This document shows positions 24,989 through 33,248 of a DNA stretch of 64,000 nucleotides, piece after piece (position 1 is the stretch's first letter; every line of letters starts with the position of its first letter). The notes under the pieces are model-generated. The model did not search any database. It saw only the letters and a list, made by a program, of their open reading frames with translations, and was not told the origin of the DNA. The stretch is from an uncultured Roseburia sp. Its GTDB lineage: Bacteria > Bacillota > Clostridia > Lachnospirales > Lachnospiraceae. The translations under genes were made by a program, and so were the position numbers. Location: the NCBI GenBank assembly GCA_947174805.1, contig CAMWKH010000009.1, forward strand, positions 1 through 64,000, given 5' to 3'.

Positions 24989-26567
24989 AAAAATTATTAT
25001 ATTTCTAATTGTGGTAGGAATTCTGGCAGGGGCAGGCGCTGGAGGCGTTTTTGCCTATCAGAGCTACCGCAGGGAGAACCTGACGGCGGAAGTTGTCTAT
25101 GTCTCCAACTTAAACTGGGGATTTTATGACGACGGAGGAGTGACCAGCGAGGGAAATATCACGAATGATTATGCCCAGAATATTTACACGGAGGATAAGA
25201 CGGTAAAGGAAGTCCTGGTGAAAGAGGGGGATTCCGTGGATGTGGGGACGCCTCTTTTAATTTACGATACCACCCAGGAAGAGATTCAGGTGGAGATGAA
25301 AGAGCTGGAGGCCCAGGGAATCGCAAATAAGATTATCCTGGCACAGCGGGAGCTGGAGCGGTTGAAGAAAGTGACACCGGTGCCGGACGACCAGGTGGAT
25401 AATATTTATACAACCACTCCGGGAAATACAGAAGCGCCTTCCACGCCGCAAAGGGATATTGTTGTGATGCAGGTGCAGCAGAAGGTGGGGGATGCTTATA
25501 ATTATATTGACAAATCCTCAAAGCCTTACACGGGGAAAGGAACCCCGGAGGAACCTTATCGGTTTGTATGTACTCCGGAGTGCTATGTGACAGGTTCCTA
25601 TTTAAACAAACTTGTGAATAATGAACAGGCGGCGGCATTTGAAATCTGGTCCGGCAACAGCAAAGACATGGGGAACCTTCAGAGCTGTTGGACAGTGGAC
25701 GGATCCGACATGGCAGGTGTGGAAGAAGATTCTAAATGGCTGGTATCCACTCAGGAAGTGATGGAGGAGGAGAGTTACCAGGAAGAGGAAGAGATAGAGG
25801 AAGATGAGCCGGAAGAGGATACGGTTGAAGAAGTTTATACCGTTACGGAGTTAAAACGTGCCATAGAGGAAAAAGAACGGGAAATCAAAGATTTGGATAT
25901 TGATAAGAGAAAATCGGACCTGGATTTAAAAAAGGAGAAGAAAAAGGTGGATGAGGCCACGGTGGTCTCCGCCATAAAAGGTGTGGTGAAATCTGTGGCC
26001 GATGTGGAAAATCCTCCCACGGACGGAAGCCCTTTTATGGAAGTGCAGGGTTCCACCGGTATCTATGTGCAGGGAAATGTGAGTGAGCTGATGCTGGACC
26101 AGGTGAAAGTAGGTCAGGATATTACCGTCAGTTCCTGGAACAGCGGCCAGACTTACACGGCTACAGTGTCGGAAATCTCCGATTACCCCACGGAAAATAA
26201 CGGCTGGTATGGAGGGGAGGGCAATTCCAATGTGTCCTACTATCAATTTACCGCCTACATTGAAAATCCTGAGGGTTTAAAAAACGGGGATTATGTGAAT
26301 CTCTCCATGACAGGGGAGGTATCCCAGGAGCAGTCCAACAAGCTTTATATTGACAAGGCCTATGTCCGGGAGGAGAACGGGAAGTACTACGTTTTAAAAG
26401 TCGGGGAAGATGACCGGCTGGTGAAACAGTATGTGCAGACAGGGAGGACCATATACGGTTCTGCTATTGAAATTAAAGGTGGATTAGATGAGAGTGACAG
26501 AATTGCATTTCCATACGGAAAGACAGCAAAAGAGGGAATCCGGGCAGTGGAGTCCGAAAATATGTAA
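24972..26567 (+). CDS. ABC exporter adaptor 2 with a domain inserted in the hairpin
   Basis: A 531-residue second membrane fusion protein, clearly related to adaptor 1 in layout: membrane segment at residues 5-28, lipoyl-like VKEVLVKEGDSVDVGTPLL, hairpin arms (ELEAQGIANKIILAQRELE and, far downstream, LKRAIEEKEREIKDLDIDKR) and a barrel part with YVQGNVSELMLDQVKVG. Between the hairpin arms lies an extra segment of about 150 residues (roughly 135-290) with a compact-looking part (TPEEPYRFVCTPECYVTGSY, two cysteines) followed by a very acidic stretch. GGAGGAGA at 24960-24967 is the ribosome binding site. Confidence 0.82.
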   Translation: MKKRIKKIIIFLIVVGILAGAGAGGVFAYQSYRRENLTAEVVYVSNLNWGFYDDGGVTSEGNITNDYAQNIYTEDKTVKEVLVKEGDSVDVGTPLLIYDTTQEEIQVEMKELEAQGIANKIILAQRELERLKKVTPVPDDQVDNIYTTTPGNTEAPSTPQRDIVVMQVQQKVGDAYNYIDKSSKPYTGKGTPEEPYRFVCTPECYVTGSYLNKLVNNEQAAAFEIWSGNSKDMGNLQSCWTVDGSDMAGVEEDSKWLVSTQEVMEEESYQEEEEIEEDEPEEDTVEEVYTVTELKRAIEEKEREIKDLDIDKRKSDLDLKKEKKKVDEATVVSAIKGVVKSVADVENPPTDGSPFMEVQGSTGIYVQGNVSELMLDQVKVGQDITVSSWNSGQTYTATVSEISDYPTENNGWYGGEGNSNVSYYQFTAYIENPEGLKNGDYVNLSMTGEVSQEQSNKLYIDKAYVREENGKYYVLKVGEDDRLVKQYVQTGRTIYGSAIEIKGGLDESDRIAFPYGKTAKEGIRAVESENM

Positions 26568-26578
26568 GGGGGCAGGAT

Positions 26579-27829
26579 ATGTTAGAAAACATTCGTTTAT
26601 CATTTAAAGGTATCTGGTCCCACAAAATGCGTTCCTTCCTTACCATGCTTGGCATTATTATCGGTATCGCGGCCATTATTGCCATTGTCTCTACCATTAA
26701 GGGGACAAATGAGCAGATTAAGGAAAACTTAATCGGTTCCGGGGACAATACAGTGGAAATTTCTCTCTACCAGGGAGACTGGACCTATGAGATGGGGTAT
26801 GAGGGAATTCCTGCGGGAGTGCCTGTGATTAACAGCCAGATGATGGAGGAAATCAAAAATATAGACCATGTGGTGGGAGCTTCTGCCTATTTATCCAGGC
26901 AGGAATATGAGGTATACCACTTAAACACCTCGATTTCCGGCGGCAACGTTTTGGGAGTGGATAACAGTTATTTTTCCACCTGCAATTATATTATACGCAG
27001 GGGCAGGGGATTTTCCCAGAAGGATTACTCCCAGTTCCGCAAAGTAGCCCTTTTGGACAAAGACTCCTCTGATGCGCTGTTTCAGGGGGAAGACCCTCTG
27101 GGGAAAACGATAGAGATAAAAAAAGAGCCCTTCGTGGTGGTGGGCATTGTGGAGAAATCAAAAATATTTGAACCTACCATTAACAGTATAGAGGATTATT
27201 ATACATATTCCCAGGATGCTTCCGGGAAAATATATATTCCAAACACTACCTGGCCCATTATCTATCAGTTTGACGAGCCCCAGAATCTTGTCATCGAGGT
27301 GGAGAGCACGGATGATATGACAAATGCCGGGAAAAGCGCGGCAGATATCCTAAACAGCTATGTGAGCTCCAGCGACGAGACATTGAAATATAAGGCGGAG
27401 GATTTATTGGAGCAGGCCAAACAGATTCAGCAGTTAAGCCAGTCTACAAACAGTATGTTAATTTGGATTGCAGGAATCTCCTTGATTGTGGGGGGTATCG
27501 GGGTTATGAATATCATGTTGGTTTCCGTGACGGAGAGGACCCAGGAAATCGGCCTGAAAAAGGCTATCGGTGCAAAAAAATCCAATATTTTAGGGCAGTT
27601 CCTCACAGAGGCTGCGGTTCTCACCAGTATGGGTGGTATTATGGGAGTGATATCCGGTATTATTTTAGCGGAAGTTATATCCAGGCTAAGCGAGATGCCT
27701 GTGGCAATCAGCGTTCCCGCAGCCGTGGGGGCAGTGGTATTTTCCATGGCCATCGGGATTGTATTTGGAGTGTTCCCCTCTTACAAGGCGGCTGCCCTTG
27801 ACCCTATTGAGGCGTTGCGGAGAGAATAA
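26579..27829 (+). CDS. ABC transporter permease (MacB/FtsX family, YknZ-like)
   Basis: A 416-residue permease. N-terminal membrane segment preceded by LENIRLSFKGIWSHKMRSFLTMLGIIIGIAA, a typical MacB-like start; a large extracellular MacB-PCD domain at about 50-280 (NVLGVDNSYFSTCN, VVVGIVEKS); then three membrane segments in the FtsX domain with GGIGVMNIMLVSVTERTQEIGLKKAIGA and a C-terminal GVFPSYKAAALDPIEALRRE. It completes the exporter with the ATPase and two adaptors. Substrate unknown. Confidence 0.93.
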   Translation: MLENIRLSFKGIWSHKMRSFLTMLGIIIGIAAIIAIVSTIKGTNEQIKENLIGSGDNTVEISLYQGDWTYEMGYEGIPAGVPVINSQMMEEIKNIDHVVGASAYLSRQEYEVYHLNTSISGGNVLGVDNSYFSTCNYIIRRGRGFSQKDYSQFRKVALLDKDSSDALFQGEDPLGKTIEIKKEPFVVVGIVEKSKIFEPTINSIEDYYTYSQDASGKIYIPNTTWPIIYQFDEPQNLVIEVESTDDMTNAGKSAADILNSYVSSSDETLKYKAEDLLEQAKQIQQLSQSTNSMLIWIAGISLIVGGIGVMNIMLVSVTERTQEIGLKKAIGAKKSNILGQFLTEAAVLTSMGGIMGVISGIILAEVISRLSEMPVAISVPAAVGAVVFSMAIGIVFGVFPSYKAAALDPIEALRRE

Positions 27830-27858
27830 ATCTCAGGGGATACGGAAAGGAGGAGGCC

Positions 27859-28728
27859 ATGAATAAAATCGAGGAATTAATCGGATATGGCAGAGAAAAG
27901 GGATGCTCCGATATTCATCTCACATTTGGAAGCGAGCCGGTGATGCGGTGTGCAGGGGAGCTTGTGACCTTAAAGGGCTACGGCGTCATGAATGACGAGG
28001 CGCTGATTGAGTGCGCAGACCTGGTTTTAAAAGGGGCAGGGAGCAAAAGTACCGGAGGAGAAAATCTGGAAGATTTGGACGTGTGCTATGAGACGAAAGA
28101 GGGAAGCAGAAACCGGGTGAATATTTACCGCCAGCAAAACCATGTGACATTGGCCATCCGGCTTTTAAAAGAGCACATTCCCACGATAGAAGAACTTAAT
28201 CTGCCGGAGGGCATAAGAGAGCTTACAAGCTTAAGGCAGGGGCTGGTGCTGGTCAACGGCCCTGCAGGCAGCGGAAAATCTACGGCCCTTGCGGCTATGA
28301 TTCATGAGATAAATATGAATTTTGCCAGACATATCATAACGGTGGAGAATCCCACAGAGTACCGTCACGCCAACCGAAAGAGTATTGTAAACCAGCGGGA
28401 AGTGGGAACGGATGTGTCAAGTTTTGCCCAGGGAATCCGAAGTGCCTTAAAGGAAGACGCGGACGTGATTCTTGCCGGGGCCCTGCAGGATACGGAGACG
28501 ATTTTGGCAGCCCTTACGGCTGCAGAGACAGGACATCTTGTATTTTCCGCCCTGCACATTGCAGGGGCAGAAGAATCTGTCTCCTACATGGTGGATTTAT
28601 TCCCTCAGCATCATCAGCAGCAGATAAAAGCCAGGCTGAACGCCTCGTTGAAAGCGGTGGTGTCCCGGCAGTTTTTAGCTGACGGGAATAAGAGCAGCAG
28701 AAATACGGTAGTTACTGTTAGGAATTAG
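27859..28728 (+). CDS. Degenerate PilT-like secretion ATPase
   Basis: A 289-residue protein of the PilT/GspE family. The N-terminal PAS-like part starts GREKGCSDIHLTFGSEPVMR, and Walker A is intact (NGPAGSGKSTALAAM). Other motifs are altered: the Walker B glutamate and following Arg of the usual GEMRD are replaced in DVILAGALQDTET; the Asp-box reads TVENPTEYRH; the His-box ends LHIAGAEES. It is also shorter than PilT (about 340-370). No pilin, pilus assembly ATPase or platform gene is nearby. It may bind ATP without efficient hydrolysis. GGAGGAGG at 27849-27856 is a strong ribosome binding site and the gene follows the permease by 29 bases. Confidence 0.75.
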   Translation: MNKIEELIGYGREKGCSDIHLTFGSEPVMRCAGELVTLKGYGVMNDEALIECADLVLKGAGSKSTGGENLEDLDVCYETKEGSRNRVNIYRQQNHVTLAIRLLKEHIPTIEELNLPEGIRELTSLRQGLVLVNGPAGSGKSTALAAMIHEINMNFARHIITVENPTEYRHANRKSIVNQREVGTDVSSFAQGIRSALKEDADVILAGALQDTETILAALTAAETGHLVFSALHIAGAEESVSYMVDLFPQHHQQQIKARLNASLKAVVSRQFLADGNKSSRNTVVTVRN

Positions 28729-28779
28729 TTTTTTTGTACAGGGGTTTAAAGCGGGGGATTGGCAAAGGGAACTGTAGAA

Positions 28780-28808
28780 TAGATTTTATCTATAAAGTGT
28801 GGTATACT
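28780..28808 (+). promoter_or_regulatory. Putative promoter of serS
   Basis: TATACT (28803-28808) preceded by TGTGG and a weak TAGATT (28780-28785) at 17 bases. The 121-base leader is too short for a T-box riboswitch and none was seen. Confidence 0.45.
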
Positions 28809-28849
28809 AACACTTGGAGTCACTTTTTAAGGAAAGAAAGGGAAAAGAC

Positions 28850-30136
28850 ATGATTGATTTAAAATTTTTACGGGAGAACCCTGAAATCGTAAAGCAGAAT
28901 ATCAAAAATAAATTCCAGGACCAGAAGCTGCCCTTGGTGGATGAAGTAATTGCACTGGATTTGCAGTCCAGACAGGCAAAGCAGGAGGCGGACAGCCTTC
29001 GGGCCAACAGAAATACAGTGTCCAAGCAGATTGGGGCACTGATGGGCCAGGGGAAGAAAGAGGAGGCTATGGCCTTAAAAGAGCAGGTGCAAAAAGACGC
29101 CAAACGGTTGGAAGAGTTAGAGGAGCAGGAGAAGACACTTCAGGAAAAGGTGAATCAGATTATGATGACCATTCCAAATATTATCGACCCCTCCGTACCC
29201 ATTGGAAAAGACGACAGCTGCAACGTGGAGATTGAAAAGTTCGGGGAGCCCATTGTCCCAGACTTTGAGATTCCCTACCATACGGAGATTATGGAGCGTT
29301 TTTGCGGCATTGATTTGGACGCTGCGGGAAAAGTGGCGGGAAACGGCTTTTATTATCTTATGGGGGATATTGCTAGGCTTCATTCCGCTGTGATTTCCTA
29401 TGCCAGGGATTTTATGATTGACAGAGGATTTACTTACTGTGTTCCTCCTTTTATGATTCGCAGCAATGTAGTTACAGGGGTGATGAGTTTTGACGAGATG
29501 GATGCCATGATGTACAAAATCGAAGGGGAAGATTTGTATTTAATCGGAACCAGCGAACATTCCATGATTGGCAAATTTATTGATACCATAAACGAGGAGG
29601 ACAAGCTTCCCTATACGCTGACAAGTTATTCCCCCTGTTTTAGAAAGGAGAAGGGAGCTCACGGCATTGAGGAGCGGGGGGTGTACCGCATTCATCAGTT
29701 TGAGAAGCAGGAGATGATTGTGGTTTGTAAGCCGGAGGAATCTCCCATGTGGTATGAAAAACTGTGGCAGAATACCGTGGATTTGTTTCGAAGTTTAGAT
29801 GTTCCGGTGCGTACCCTAGAGTGCTGCTCCGGGGATTTGGCGGATTTGAAAGTGAAATCCTGCGACGTGGAGGCATGGTCCCCCAGGCAGAAAAAATATT
29901 TTGAAGTTGGAAGCTGCTCCAATTTAGGGGATGCCCAGGCAAGGCGGTTAAAAATCCGTGTGAAGGGCAAAGATGGGAAATATTTTGCCCACACCTTAAA
30001 TAATACGGTAGTTGCACCTCCCAGAATGTTGATTGCATTTTTGGAGAATAACTTAAACCCAGACGGAAGCGTGAATATTCCTGAGGCGTTAAGACCTTAT
30101 ATGGGTGGAAAAGAAAAATTAGAAGTTGTAAAATAA
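28850..30136 (+). CDS. serS: Seryl-tRNA synthetase
   Basis: A 428-residue class IIa aminoacyl-tRNA synthetase charging tRNA-Ser (and tRNA-Sec if present). N-terminal tRNA-binding coiled coil (about residues 27-100, including KQEADSLRANRNTVSKQIG), then catalytic core with TSEHSMIGKFIDTI, motif 2 CFRKEKGAHGIEERGVYRIHQF and motif 3 HTLNNTVVAPPRMLIAFLEN. ATG 28850 is preferred over the frame start at 28814 because of AAGGAAAG...GGG just upstream and the usual MIDLKFLRENPE N-terminus. A bidirectional hairpin follows. Confidence 0.96.
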   Translation: MIDLKFLRENPEIVKQNIKNKFQDQKLPLVDEVIALDLQSRQAKQEADSLRANRNTVSKQIGALMGQGKKEEAMALKEQVQKDAKRLEELEEQEKTLQEKVNQIMMTIPNIIDPSVPIGKDDSCNVEIEKFGEPIVPDFEIPYHTEIMERFCGIDLDAAGKVAGNGFYYLMGDIARLHSAVISYARDFMIDRGFTYCVPPFMIRSNVVTGVMSFDEMDAMMYKIEGEDLYLIGTSEHSMIGKFIDTINEEDKLPYTLTSYSPCFRKEKGAHGIEERGVYRIHQFEKQEMIVVCKPEESPMWYEKLWQNTVDLFRSLDVPVRTLECCSGDLADLKVKSCDVEAWSPRQKKYFEVGSCSNLGDAQARRLKIRVKGKDGKYFAHTLNNTVVAPPRMLIAFLENNLNPDGSVNIPEALRPYMGGKEKLEVVK

Positions 30137-30152
30137 TTAGTGCTGTATATTG

Positions 30153-30203
30153 AAAAAAGCAGGAAATTAACTGAATGATCAGAATATTTTCCTGCTTTTT
30201 TTG
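30153..30203. terminator. Bidirectional terminator between serS and the XRE gene
   Basis: AAAAAAGCAGGAAA pairs with TTTTCCTGCTTTTTTT around a loop of about 18 bases. Both sides carry the T-run needed for convergent termination. Confidence 0.85.
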
Positions 30204-30217
30204 TATCCAATTTCCGA

Positions 30218-30436
30218 TTACAGCACTTGGTCCTCCTCACTGGGGACATATCTTGCAATTTCATCTAAACCGCAGTGCAGGATACGGCACAAATCATTTA
30301 AGGTAGTGGTGTTCATGGGCTTGTTTTTCCGAAGTTTGTCAATGATAGCGCTGGAAATATGGTGTTTCGTGATCAGCGTATAGGTAGTTTCCCCAGAATG
30401 GCTTAAGGTTTCCCAGAACGGGCTGTATTCTATCAT
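30218..30436 (-). CDS. Small XRE-type helix-turn-helix regulator
   Basis: A 72-residue Cro/C1-type DNA-binding protein. LITKHHISSAIIDKLRKNKPMNTTTLNDLCRILHCGLDEIARYV matches the helix-turn-helix with the typical final region (C-x-x-L-x-D/E-I). It has no extra domain, so it is a minimal regulator. ATG at 30436 (minus strand) is set by AGGGGG at 30445-30450; the open frame continues upstream without a ribosome binding site. It is divergent from the gene at 30601, and a palindrome overlaps the -35 of that promoter, so regulation of the neighbour is plausible. Confidence 0.82.
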   Translation of the reverse strand: MIEYSPFWETLSHSGETTYTLITKHHISSAIIDKLRKNKPMNTTTLNDLCRILHCGLDEIARYVPSEEDQVL

Positions 30437-30491
30437 TTTAGATTCCCCCTTGTGCGAGTTTATAAGATTAATGTATGATGTAGTTTCGTTC

Positions 30492-30520
30492 TTGACTATG
30501 GTCAAAAAGATGACTATAAT
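30492..30520 (+). promoter_or_regulatory. Promoter with overlapping palindrome upstream of 30601
   Basis: TTGACT (30492-30497), 17 bases, TATAAT (30515-30520). The -35 is inside TTGACTATGGTCAA (TTGAC, 4 bases, GTCAA), and GACTAT recurs at 30512-30517, a good operator candidate for the divergent XRE protein. Confidence 0.7.
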
Positions 30521-30600
30521 GGTAGAGTGTGTGAAATTATTCATTTTATATGCAGGCGTGTGAGAAAAATTAGGAATAGATTCAGCCGGGAGAATTGCAG

Positions 30601-31011
30601 ATGAGAAAAAAATTGTGGGAAATGATATTGGGAATTTTGTACCTATCTATTTTTGTTTATCAGTTGGCAGACACGGATATCATAAAACTAAATTTTGATT
30701 TTCCGGTGGGGATGGAGGCGGGCTGCAGGGTGCGGGCCGTGATAGAGCTCCCCGGAAACCGGGAACCCCCCCTGGATTTCACCTTAAGCTATGACAGCGG
30801 CAGGCTGGTATACTGTAAAGAGTCGGGAGGGGAAGGTTTAAAGGGGCTTACCATTGTATCTAGGCTGTCGCAAACCGGGGAGATGCTCCTTGAGATTTCC
30901 GCCCTTACGGGAAATCGTTTTTGGGGGGGAGGAAAAATTATTCTGGAATTTTATATGAAAAGGCCCTGTAAGGACATGGATCAATTATTTAAAATTGTGA
31001 TGAATAAATGA
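30601..31011 (+). CDS. Uncharacterised membrane-anchored protein, possibly cohesin-like fold
   Basis: A 136-residue protein with an N-terminal hydrophobic segment (about residues 6-23, WEMILGILYLSIFVYQLA), probably a signal anchor, and an extracytoplasmic part rich in beta strands: EAGCRVRAVIELPG, DFTLSYDSGRLVYCKES and GGGKIILEFYMKRPC. The YDSGRL strand followed by a late hydrophobic strand is reminiscent of cohesin-like beta sandwiches, but the similarity is weak. ATG 30601, with GGGAGAA at 30590-30596. No function is proposed. Confidence 0.6.
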   Translation: MRKKLWEMILGILYLSIFVYQLADTDIIKLNFDFPVGMEAGCRVRAVIELPGNREPPLDFTLSYDSGRLVYCKESGGEGLKGLTIVSRLSQTGEMLLEISALTGNRFWGGGKIILEFYMKRPCKDMDQLFKIVMNK

Positions 31012-31038
31012 AAAAAGTGAAAAATCCCTGCTGCCGGA

Positions 31039-31067
31039 TTGACAATGATTTTAGAAAAAATTATAAT
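31039..31067 (+). promoter_or_regulatory. Consensus sigma-A promoter of the rhomboid-like gene
   Basis: TTGACA (31039-31044), exactly 17 bases, TATAAT (31062-31067): a perfect consensus promoter, 45 bases before the ATG at 31112. Confidence 0.85.
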
Positions 31068-31090
31068 GATGGAAATGGTTTTAGAAAAAA
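31045..31090 (+). repeat. Direct repeat of 16 bp in the 31-kb promoter
   Basis: ATG(A/G)TTTTAGAAAAAA occurs at 31045-31060, inside the promoter spacer, and again at 31075-31090, downstream of the -10. One mismatch, centre-to-centre 30 bp, about three helical turns, as expected for a cooperative operator. Confidence 0.7.
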
Positions 31091-31111
31091 CATAAAGGCG
31101 GATGAAAATAA

Positions 31112-31966
31112 ATGAATTTTTTGTACAAACTGGAGCGTAAATTAGGAAAGTTTGCCATACCGGATTTAATTGTTTATCTTCTTGCAGGGTATGTCATCGG
31201 TTACACCTTAAGCTATGTGGCTCCCCAGGCACTGTATTACCTCACTTTAGAGCCTTACTTTATTCTTCACGGGCAGGTGTGGCGTCTCATTACCTGGGTG
31301 CTGATTCCACCTGGATCAAACCTGATTTTTGCACTGATTATGATGATGTTTTATTTTCAGCTTGGAAGAAGCCTGGAGCAGACCTGGGGCACCTTCCGGT
31401 TCAATGTATATATTTTCGGCGGCATCATCTTTACTGTAATCGGAGCTTTTATTCTTTATGGGATATATTCCCTCATGGGGATAAAGGCTGTGGGGATGGG
31501 AGGATATTTCAGCACCAACTACATCAATATGGCCATATTCTTGGCTTTTGCCATGTGTTACCCTGAGATGCAGGTGCTTTTGTATTTTGTGATACCCATA
31601 AAGATGAAGTGGCTGGCGTGGCTGTATGTGGTGCTCATTGCCCTGTCCCTTTTGGAAAACGGCTGGGCGGGAAGGGTTGCCATCATCGCCTCCCTGTTAA
31701 ACTTTATTGTATTTTATCTGTCCACCAGGAACTACCGTCAGATTTCACCTAAGGAGATAAAGCGAAAGCGGAATTTTAAAACCCAGATGAGAGCCCCTGT
31801 GGGGTACGGCACCTCCAAGCACAAGTGTGCCATCTGCGGCAGGACGGAAAAAGATGACCCCAATCTGGAATTTCGTTTCTGCTCCAAATGTGCAGGAAAC
31901 TATGAATATTGCCAGGAGCATTTATTTACCCACACCCATGTGGGGGACGGAAACAGGAAAATGTAG
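31112..31966 (+). CDS. Rhomboid/Derlin-like membrane protein with zinc-ribbon tail
   Basis: A 284-residue membrane protein with six predicted membrane segments in the first 210 residues. The L1 motif QVWRLITWVLIPP and YFQLGRSLEQTWGTFRFNVY are typical of rhomboids and Derlins, as is VIPIKMKWLAW. The protease residues are missing: no G-x-S-G (the place reads GMGGYFSTNY) and no His in the last segment (RVAIIASLLNFIVF). The C-terminal cytoplasmic tail carries CAICG and CSKCAGNYEYCQEH, a likely zinc-binding ribbon. It is therefore probably a binding or quality-control factor and not an active protease. Confidence 0.75.
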   Translation: MNFLYKLERKLGKFAIPDLIVYLLAGYVIGYTLSYVAPQALYYLTLEPYFILHGQVWRLITWVLIPPGSNLIFALIMMMFYFQLGRSLEQTWGTFRFNVYIFGGIIFTVIGAFILYGIYSLMGIKAVGMGGYFSTNYINMAIFLAFAMCYPEMQVLLYFVIPIKMKWLAWLYVVLIALSLLENGWAGRVAIIASLLNFIVFYLSTRNYRQISPKEIKRKRNFKTQMRAPVGYGTSKHKCAICGRTEKDDPNLEFRFCSKCAGNYEYCQEHLFTHTHVGDGNRKM

Positions 31967-31977
31967 GAGATGCACAT

Positions 31978-33153
31978 ATGAGAGATACAATTTTGTTGTT
32001 TGAATCCAGGGACTTGTGTTATGAGTCCAATCAATATTTTATGGAGCAGCTGAACCAGGAATTTCAAAGGGCCGGATATAAAACAGAAATCTGTGATTTG
32101 TCCAGTGACCAGGATATGGAAGAAAAATTAGAGGATGTGTTAAAGCGGCGGCAGGAATTTTCTGCCGCTTTTGATTTCAATTCCAGGCTTACCCGGGCGG
32201 AGATGGAGGACGGCACTCCTTTTATCGATGAGCTGTCCATCCCCTTTTTTAATTACCTGGTGGACCATCCCCTGTATCACCACGGTGGGCTTAGGCGAAG
32301 GTTTAAAAACTATTCTGTCATCTGCATCGATAAGTGTCACAGGGATTATATTAAAACCTGTTATCCCCATATAAAAAATGTCTTTCTGGTGCCTCTTGGG
32401 GCGGTGGAGGCGGGGAGGACACGGTCCTGGGAAGAAAAACGCTTTGACCTTCTTTTTCTGGGAACCTACGTGCCCCAGGAAGAGATTTACAGGGAGATTT
32501 TGGATTACCCGTCAGAGCGGAAAAAGGAAGTTCTCACCTTGATTGAGTGGATGGAAGCGGAGCCGGGGCTTACCCAGGAGGATGCACTTTACAGGTTTCT
32601 TTTAAAGACAGGGGAGGAGCTGACAGAGGAGGAATTTGCGGCCCGGCTGCACAGGGACTATATTGTGGACAGATACCTGCGTTTCTCTAAGCGGAAAAAG
32701 ATATTGTCGGAGACAGCAAAATCTGGAATCCCTCTCACGGTTATGGGCCATGGCCTAGAGGAGATATCGGAATTGCACAGAGGGAATGTGACCATGTATC
32801 CAGGGGTGGGATTTGCCGTCTCAGCACAGATGATAGCCGATGCAAAAATCTTGTTAAATATTACGCCGGGCTTCCAGGGAGGTGTCCACGACCGGGTGTA
32901 TTCTGCAAGAGTCAACCGTACCCTGTGTTTTACAGAAAAAAACAATTACACAACAAGCCAGTTTAGGGACAGGGAGGAGATTGTGCTCTATGATGAGCGG
33001 GAGCCAAAGAGCATTCCCGGATTGGCATGGGAGATGCTAAAGGATCAGGATGCCCTGGAAAAAATTACAGAGAATGCCTGTGAAAAGGCCCTTATACAAG
33101 AAACCTGGCAGTGCCGGGGACGGCAGATACTTAACATAATTGGGAATTTCTGA
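31978..33153 (+). CDS. CgeB-like glycosyltransferase family protein
   Basis: A 391-residue cytoplasmic protein with a GT-B-type layout. The C-terminal part, MGHGLEEISELHRGNVTMYP followed by ADAKILLNITPGFQGGVHDR and REEIVLYDE, matches the group 1 glycosyltransferase-like domain of CgeB/DUF3880 proteins, while the N-terminal half starts DTILLFESRDLCYESNQYF. Acceptor and donor are unknown. ATG 31978, with TAGGAGATG upstream, is preferred over the in-frame ATG at 31909, which lies inside the preceding gene. It is likely co-transcribed with the rhomboid-like gene, 11 bases away. Confidence 0.75.
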   Translation: MRDTILLFESRDLCYESNQYFMEQLNQEFQRAGYKTEICDLSSDQDMEEKLEDVLKRRQEFSAAFDFNSRLTRAEMEDGTPFIDELSIPFFNYLVDHPLYHHGGLRRRFKNYSVICIDKCHRDYIKTCYPHIKNVFLVPLGAVEAGRTRSWEEKRFDLLFLGTYVPQEEIYREILDYPSERKKEVLTLIEWMEAEPGLTQEDALYRFLLKTGEELTEEEFAARLHRDYIVDRYLRFSKRKKILSETAKSGIPLTVMGHGLEEISELHRGNVTMYPGVGFAVSAQMIADAKILLNITPGFQGGVHDRVYSARVNRTLCFTEKNNYTTSQFRDREEIVLYDEREPKSIPGLAWEMLKDQDALEKITENACEKALIQETWQCRGRQILNIIGNF

Positions 33154-33171
33154 AACTTTTCCTGTTTAGGC

Positions 33172-33201
33172 TTGATTTTTCTACAGATTACTATGTATAA
33201 T
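33172..33201 (+). promoter_or_regulatory. Sigma-A promoter of glnS
   Basis: TTGATT (33172-33177), 18 bases, TATAAT (33196-33201), 47 bases before the glnS start. Confidence 0.7.
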
Positions 33202-33248
33202 AATGTCAATAGTGACACAAAAATCAGGAAGGAAAGATTGAAAGAATT

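Noticed and set aside
28729..28849. Possible T-box riboswitch before serS
   Set aside because: The leader is only about 120 bases, with no T-box sequence and no specifier or terminator stem.
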